This document shows, piece after piece, positions 61,315 to 64,000 of a DNA stretch of 64,000 nucleotides (position 1 is its first letter; each line of letters begins with the position of its first letter). The notes beneath the pieces are model-generated. The model was not told where the DNA came from. It made no database searches and saw nothing but the letters and a program-made list of their open reading frames with translations. The stretch comes from Phycisphaerae bacterium. Lineage in GTDB: Bacteria; Planctomycetota; Phycisphaerae; UBA1845; PWPN01. The stretch lies in NCBI GenBank assembly GCA_030372985.1, contig JAUCQB010000254.1, positions 1-64,000 of the forward strand. Reading direction: 5' to 3'. Position numbers and translations under genes: made by a program.

Positions 61315-62427
61315 CTATGTCAGCACCCTGTCCAGCCCCGCTTCGATCCACTCCGGTTTGATGTCGTCGTAGAGCGTTGCCCGGCCGATGCAGTCGGCGA
61401 GGACGAAGCGCAGCTTGCCGGCGGCGACCTTCTTGTCCGACTGCATCAGGCTGATGATCCTGTCGCGCTGCCCGGCCAGCGGTGCGGTGACCTGCAGCCC
61501 CAGGCGGGCGATCAGTGAGGCGATGCGCTCGGCCGATGCCCGATCGAGTCGTTCGGCAACTACGCTCATTTCAGCGGCCGCGACCATGCCGGCGGCCACG
61601 GCCTCACCGTGTCTCCACGGATCTGCCTGCCGGGCCATCAGCGACTCGATCGCGTGCCCGATGGTATGCCCGAAGTTCAGTAGCGCCCGCAGGCCGCTCG
61701 TCTCGCGCTCGTCCTGCGAGACGATATCCGCCTTGATGCGGACGTTGTGCTCGACCAGGGCTCCCAGTGCGTCGGTGTCGCAGGCGAGGACATGGTCGGC
61801 GTTCTCTTCGTGCCAGGTGAAGAAAGCGGCGTCGCGAATGACCGCGTGCTTGATGCTCTCGGCCAGGCCGGCCCTGAAATCGCGTTCACTCAGCGTCCGC
61901 AGCGTGGCCGTATCGACGAGCACGAAGAGCGGCTGGTAAAAGGCCCCGATCATGTTCTTGCCGCTGGCGTGATTGACCGCCGTCTTGCCGCCCACGCTGG
62001 CGTCAACGCCCGCCTCGATCGTGGTGGCACACTGCACGAACGGCACGCCGCGCAACCAAGTCGCCGCGACAAACCCTGTCAGGTCGCCAACCACCCCACC
62101 ACCCAGGGCGATCAGCGGCGAGGTTCGGTCGATTCGTGCGTCGGCCAGGGCGTCGTAGATCCGCGAGACCCATTCCAGGCTCTTGGTGCTGTCGCCGGCG
62201 GGCACAACGAACGTGGCGGCTTCGAACCCGGCGGCTCGAAGCGAGTCCATCGCCGTCTTGCCGTACAGTGGTCCGACGTTCTCGTCGGTAATCACCATCA
62301 CCCGGCGGCTCCTGACCCGTTCGGCCAGCCGCGCACCGAGCCCGCCGAGCAAACCCGACCCGATGAACACCGGATAGCACGGCTCAACGTTCACCTGGAC
62401 AACACGCTCGGCAGATGCGGAACTCAT
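61315..62427 (-). CDS. aroB: 3-dehydroquinate synthase
   Basis: A 370-residue NAD- and zinc-dependent enzyme for the second step of the shikimate pathway. Motifs are VMVITDENVGPLYG, LIALGGGVVGDLTGFVAATWLRG, ATTIEAGVDASVGGKTAVNH, GAFYQPLFVLVDTATLRTL and the metal site LLNFGHTIGHAIE with RHGEAVAAGMVAA. ATG 62427 (MSSASAERVVQV) is preferred over the extension to 62487, which is encoded by an AATT-rich repeat. No other shikimate gene is adjacent. Confidence 0.95.
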   Translation of the reverse strand: MSSASAERVVQVNVEPCYPVFIGSGLLGGLGARLAERVRSRRVMVITDENVGPLYGKTAMDSLRAAGFEAATFVVPAGDSTKSLEWVSRIYDALADARIDRTSPLIALGGGVVGDLTGFVAATWLRGVPFVQCATTIEAGVDASVGGKTAVNHASGKNMIGAFYQPLFVLVDTATLRTLSERDFRAGLAESIKHAVIRDAAFFTWHEENADHVLACDTDALGALVEHNVRIKADIVSQDERETSGLRALLNFGHTIGHAIESLMARQADPWRHGEAVAAGMVAAAEMSVVAERLDRASAERIASLIARLGLQVTAPLAGQRDRIISLMQSDKKVAAGKLRFVLADCIGRATLYDDIKPEWIEAGLDRVLT

Positions 62428-62538
62428 GTGCCAAACCCCGAATTGAGAATGCTGAATTGAGAATTGAGAGTGAAAAGGCGCTGGCAACAGCTCAAGGAAG
62501 CGGGTGCATGGCTCGTCTCATTCGCAATTCCCAATTCC

Positions 62539-63747
62539 TCATTCTCCATTTCTTCCGAGTTCTTCCGCCACCACGTTCAGCCAGTGCCGGGCCTGTTCCT
62601 GGCGTTTCTCGTCGGAGAAGTGGGCGAGCGATTGCCGCAGGTGGCCCTCGGCGACCTCGTACTGCCGCAGGTCGCGCGCGTAGATGATGCCCAGCAGCAG
62701 CCGGATCTCGTTTGCCTCCGGCGAAGTGGGGTACGCCGACAGCAGCTTCTCGTAGGCCGCGGCCGCCTGGGGAAGCCTGTTGAGCCTGTAAAGCTGGTTA
62801 GCCACGTCGAGCTGGCTGCCTTTCGGCAGGACCTGTCGCGGGTCCAGCTCAAGCAGTTTCTCGTACAATCCAGCCGCCGTGTCCCGGTCATTCAGCGCCA
62901 AGGCCTCGGCCACTTTCATCCGCAGCTCGGCCACCTGGTCACGCGGCGCGGGTGGCCCGCCGCCGATGCGCACATCCTGCAGCGACACCGGCCGGGCCAC
63001 TCGCCCATAGCGGGCCCGGGCCTCGGCATTCGGATCGGCAATGGCCGTGCGGAACGCCTGGCGATGAAACCACCGCCTCCAGAGCGCCACGATGTCAAAT
63101 TGGTCGCGCGGCAGCGCCCGGATGCCCAGCAGCGCGATCGTCGAGAGGAAACCAAAGGCATAACCCGCCAGGTGAGCGTCAAAGGCCACGTTGCTCGCGC
63201 CGGCGAAGCTCTGGGCCAGGACGTTGTCCCACAGGATCATCTTGAACACGATCAGAAGCATGCTGGGCAGCTCGAACGTGCCGATGAGGAACCACCAGTA
63301 CAGAACAGTCACACGGCTTCGCGGAAACAGGGCCAGGTAGGCTGTGGTTACGGCCGCGATGGCCCCGGAGGCCCCGACCATACCGCCGAAATCGGGGTTC
63401 ATGTACGCGTGGCCGATCGCCGCTGCGATCCCGCCTGCCAGGTAGAACAGCACATAAGGGGCGTGGCCCATCTTGCCATTGACGGCGTTGCCGAAAATCC
63501 ACAGGAACAGCATGTTGCCGCCGATGTGTGCCCAGTTGGCGTGCATGAACTGGTAGGTGAAGAACTGGTAGAGGTGGATGTCGTCACCCATCAGGGCAAG
63601 TTGCTCGCCCAGCGACTGCCTGCCGTCCATCGCGTGCCGATCCGACCCGCCCAGCGCGAGAAAAACGAGCACGTTGAGCCCGATGAGCACGTAATTGGCC
63701 CATGGCGTGCGGCGGATCTGCGTGTCTGTCGAAATCGGGATGATCAT
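62539..63747 (-). CDS. Rhomboid-family intramembrane serine protease with TPR tail
   Basis: A 402-residue protein. The rhomboid core has the loop HANWAHIGGNMLFLWIFG, the catalytic Ser in GASGAIAAV and the catalytic His in DAHLAGYAFGF, with six or more helices. The C-terminal about 150 residues carry tetratricopeptide repeats (ALNDRDTAAGLYEKLLEL, NQLYRLNRLPQAAAAYEKLL), which likely dock a partner. It cleaves membrane-spanning substrates within the bilayer. Its stop lies in an AATT-rich repeat. ATG 63747 is the natural start. Confidence 0.93.
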   Translation of the reverse strand: MIIPISTDTQIRRTPWANYVLIGLNVLVFLALGGSDRHAMDGRQSLGEQLALMGDDIHLYQFFTYQFMHANWAHIGGNMLFLWIFGNAVNGKMGHAPYVLFYLAGGIAAAIGHAYMNPDFGGMVGASGAIAAVTTAYLALFPRSRVTVLYWWFLIGTFELPSMLLIVFKMILWDNVLAQSFAGASNVAFDAHLAGYAFGFLSTIALLGIRALPRDQFDIVALWRRWFHRQAFRTAIADPNAEARARYGRVARPVSLQDVRIGGGPPAPRDQVAELRMKVAEALALNDRDTAAGLYEKLLELDPRQVLPKGSQLDVANQLYRLNRLPQAAAAYEKLLSAYPTSPEANEIRLLLGIIYARDLRQYEVAEGHLRQSLAHFSDEKRQEQARHWLNVVAEELGRNGE

Positions 63748-63782
63748 GAATCACATCGCCCCACGACGGCGTCGCGGACCGG

Positions 63783-64000
63783 TCATTCCTTTGCCGGCGG
63801 AGGCGGAGCAGCCTGCCGGCTCATCGCCTGGTAGATCTCCACGAAGGCCAGCCTGAGCTCTTGCAGCGTCCCGGTGAGCATCCGCTGTTCCTGGTCGTCG
63901 AGGTTGTTACGGGTCTTGTTCTGGAGCAGTTCGAGCAGGTCGATGTAGTGTTTGGCGTATTCGAGGTTCGGCGGGATGGCCTGGCCGTTCTGGTCCCGGA
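63783..64000 (-). CDS. DUF1844 protein, partial (5' end beyond window)
   Basis: The C-terminal part of a small protein, readable as NLEYAKHYIDLLELLQNKTR, then NNLDDQEQRMLTGTLQELRL and AFVEIYQAMSRQAAPPPPAKE before TGA (63783-63785). The frame continues past the right edge. The helical pattern with TRNNLDDQEQRML fits DUF1844, a small family of unknown function. It is just upstream of the rhomboid gene on the same strand. Confidence 0.75.
   Translation of the reverse strand, partial: RDQNGQAIPPNLEYAKHYIDLLELLQNKTRNNLDDQEQRMLTGTLQELRLAFVEIYQAMSRQAAPPPPAKE

Overview
The window is GC-rich bacterial chromosome, most likely from a member of Planctomycetota (class Phycisphaerae is possible but not proven). 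The evidence is a mix of traits: LPS genes and an outer-membrane porin (Gram-negative envelope), a complete MoxR/DUF58/von Willebrand/TPR/BatD operon, zinc-ribbon membrane proteins with the CGYNLTG-type motif, a protein with an embedded pseudopilin helix and a GspG-like tail, Tat-exported TIM-barrel and propeller proteins, and many palindromic intergenic repeats. No rRNA, tRNA, CRISPR array or complete insertion sequence was seen.

Layout. 1-5.7 kb (mostly minus strand): lptC (cut by the left edge), kdsC, a PTS enzyme I, rubrerythrin and a zinc-ribbon membrane protein. 5.7-10.6 kb: a large secreted glycosidase-like protein divergent from an OprB-type porin. 10.6-13.2 kb: two parS sites, parB without an adjacent parA, and rsmA. 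13.3-25.6 kb (minus): a Tat TIM-barrel protein, then an eight-gene Bat-type operon read from moxR (25.5 kb) to the TPR/SH3 gene (14.4 kb), with several ATGA/TAATG stop-start overlaps. 25.7-31.4 kb: tsaB, a sigma factor, an oxidative-stress/iron cluster (Fur-family regulator, ferritin, 2-Cys peroxiredoxin) behind a palindromic operator, and hemL.

31.5-37.5 kb is the replication-origin region: dnaA, a 420-bp gap proposed as oriC, dnaN, a DciA-like gene and gyrB; recF is absent from this run. The top strand is C-rich in dnaA and G-rich in dnaN/gyrB, so GC skew changes sign in the dnaA-dnaN gap. Gene orientation fits: minus strand prevails to the left and plus to the right.

37.8-53.4 kb (mostly plus): a double M16 peptidase, a short-chain dehydrogenase, a MarR regulator, small secreted or hypothetical proteins, a Tat propeller protein, a radical SAM protein, Nudix and HAD hydrolases, a Na+/H+ antiporter fused to RCK and PTS EIIA domains, and a Nif3 protein. 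53.6-64 kb: a chimeric pseudopilin-like protein with PqqD-like and DHH genes, an arsenate-reductase-like phosphatase, an NCS1 permease, a 152-bp MITE with 8-bp target duplications, a BrnT-type toxin-antitoxin pair, aroB, a rhomboid protease and a partial DUF1844 gene.

The most unusual content lies between and inside genes: at least six families of short palindromic repeats, two of which have entered reading frames (the Bat TPR gene and the DHH gene), one dispersed family whose stem shows compensatory changes, and one clear miniature transposable element.
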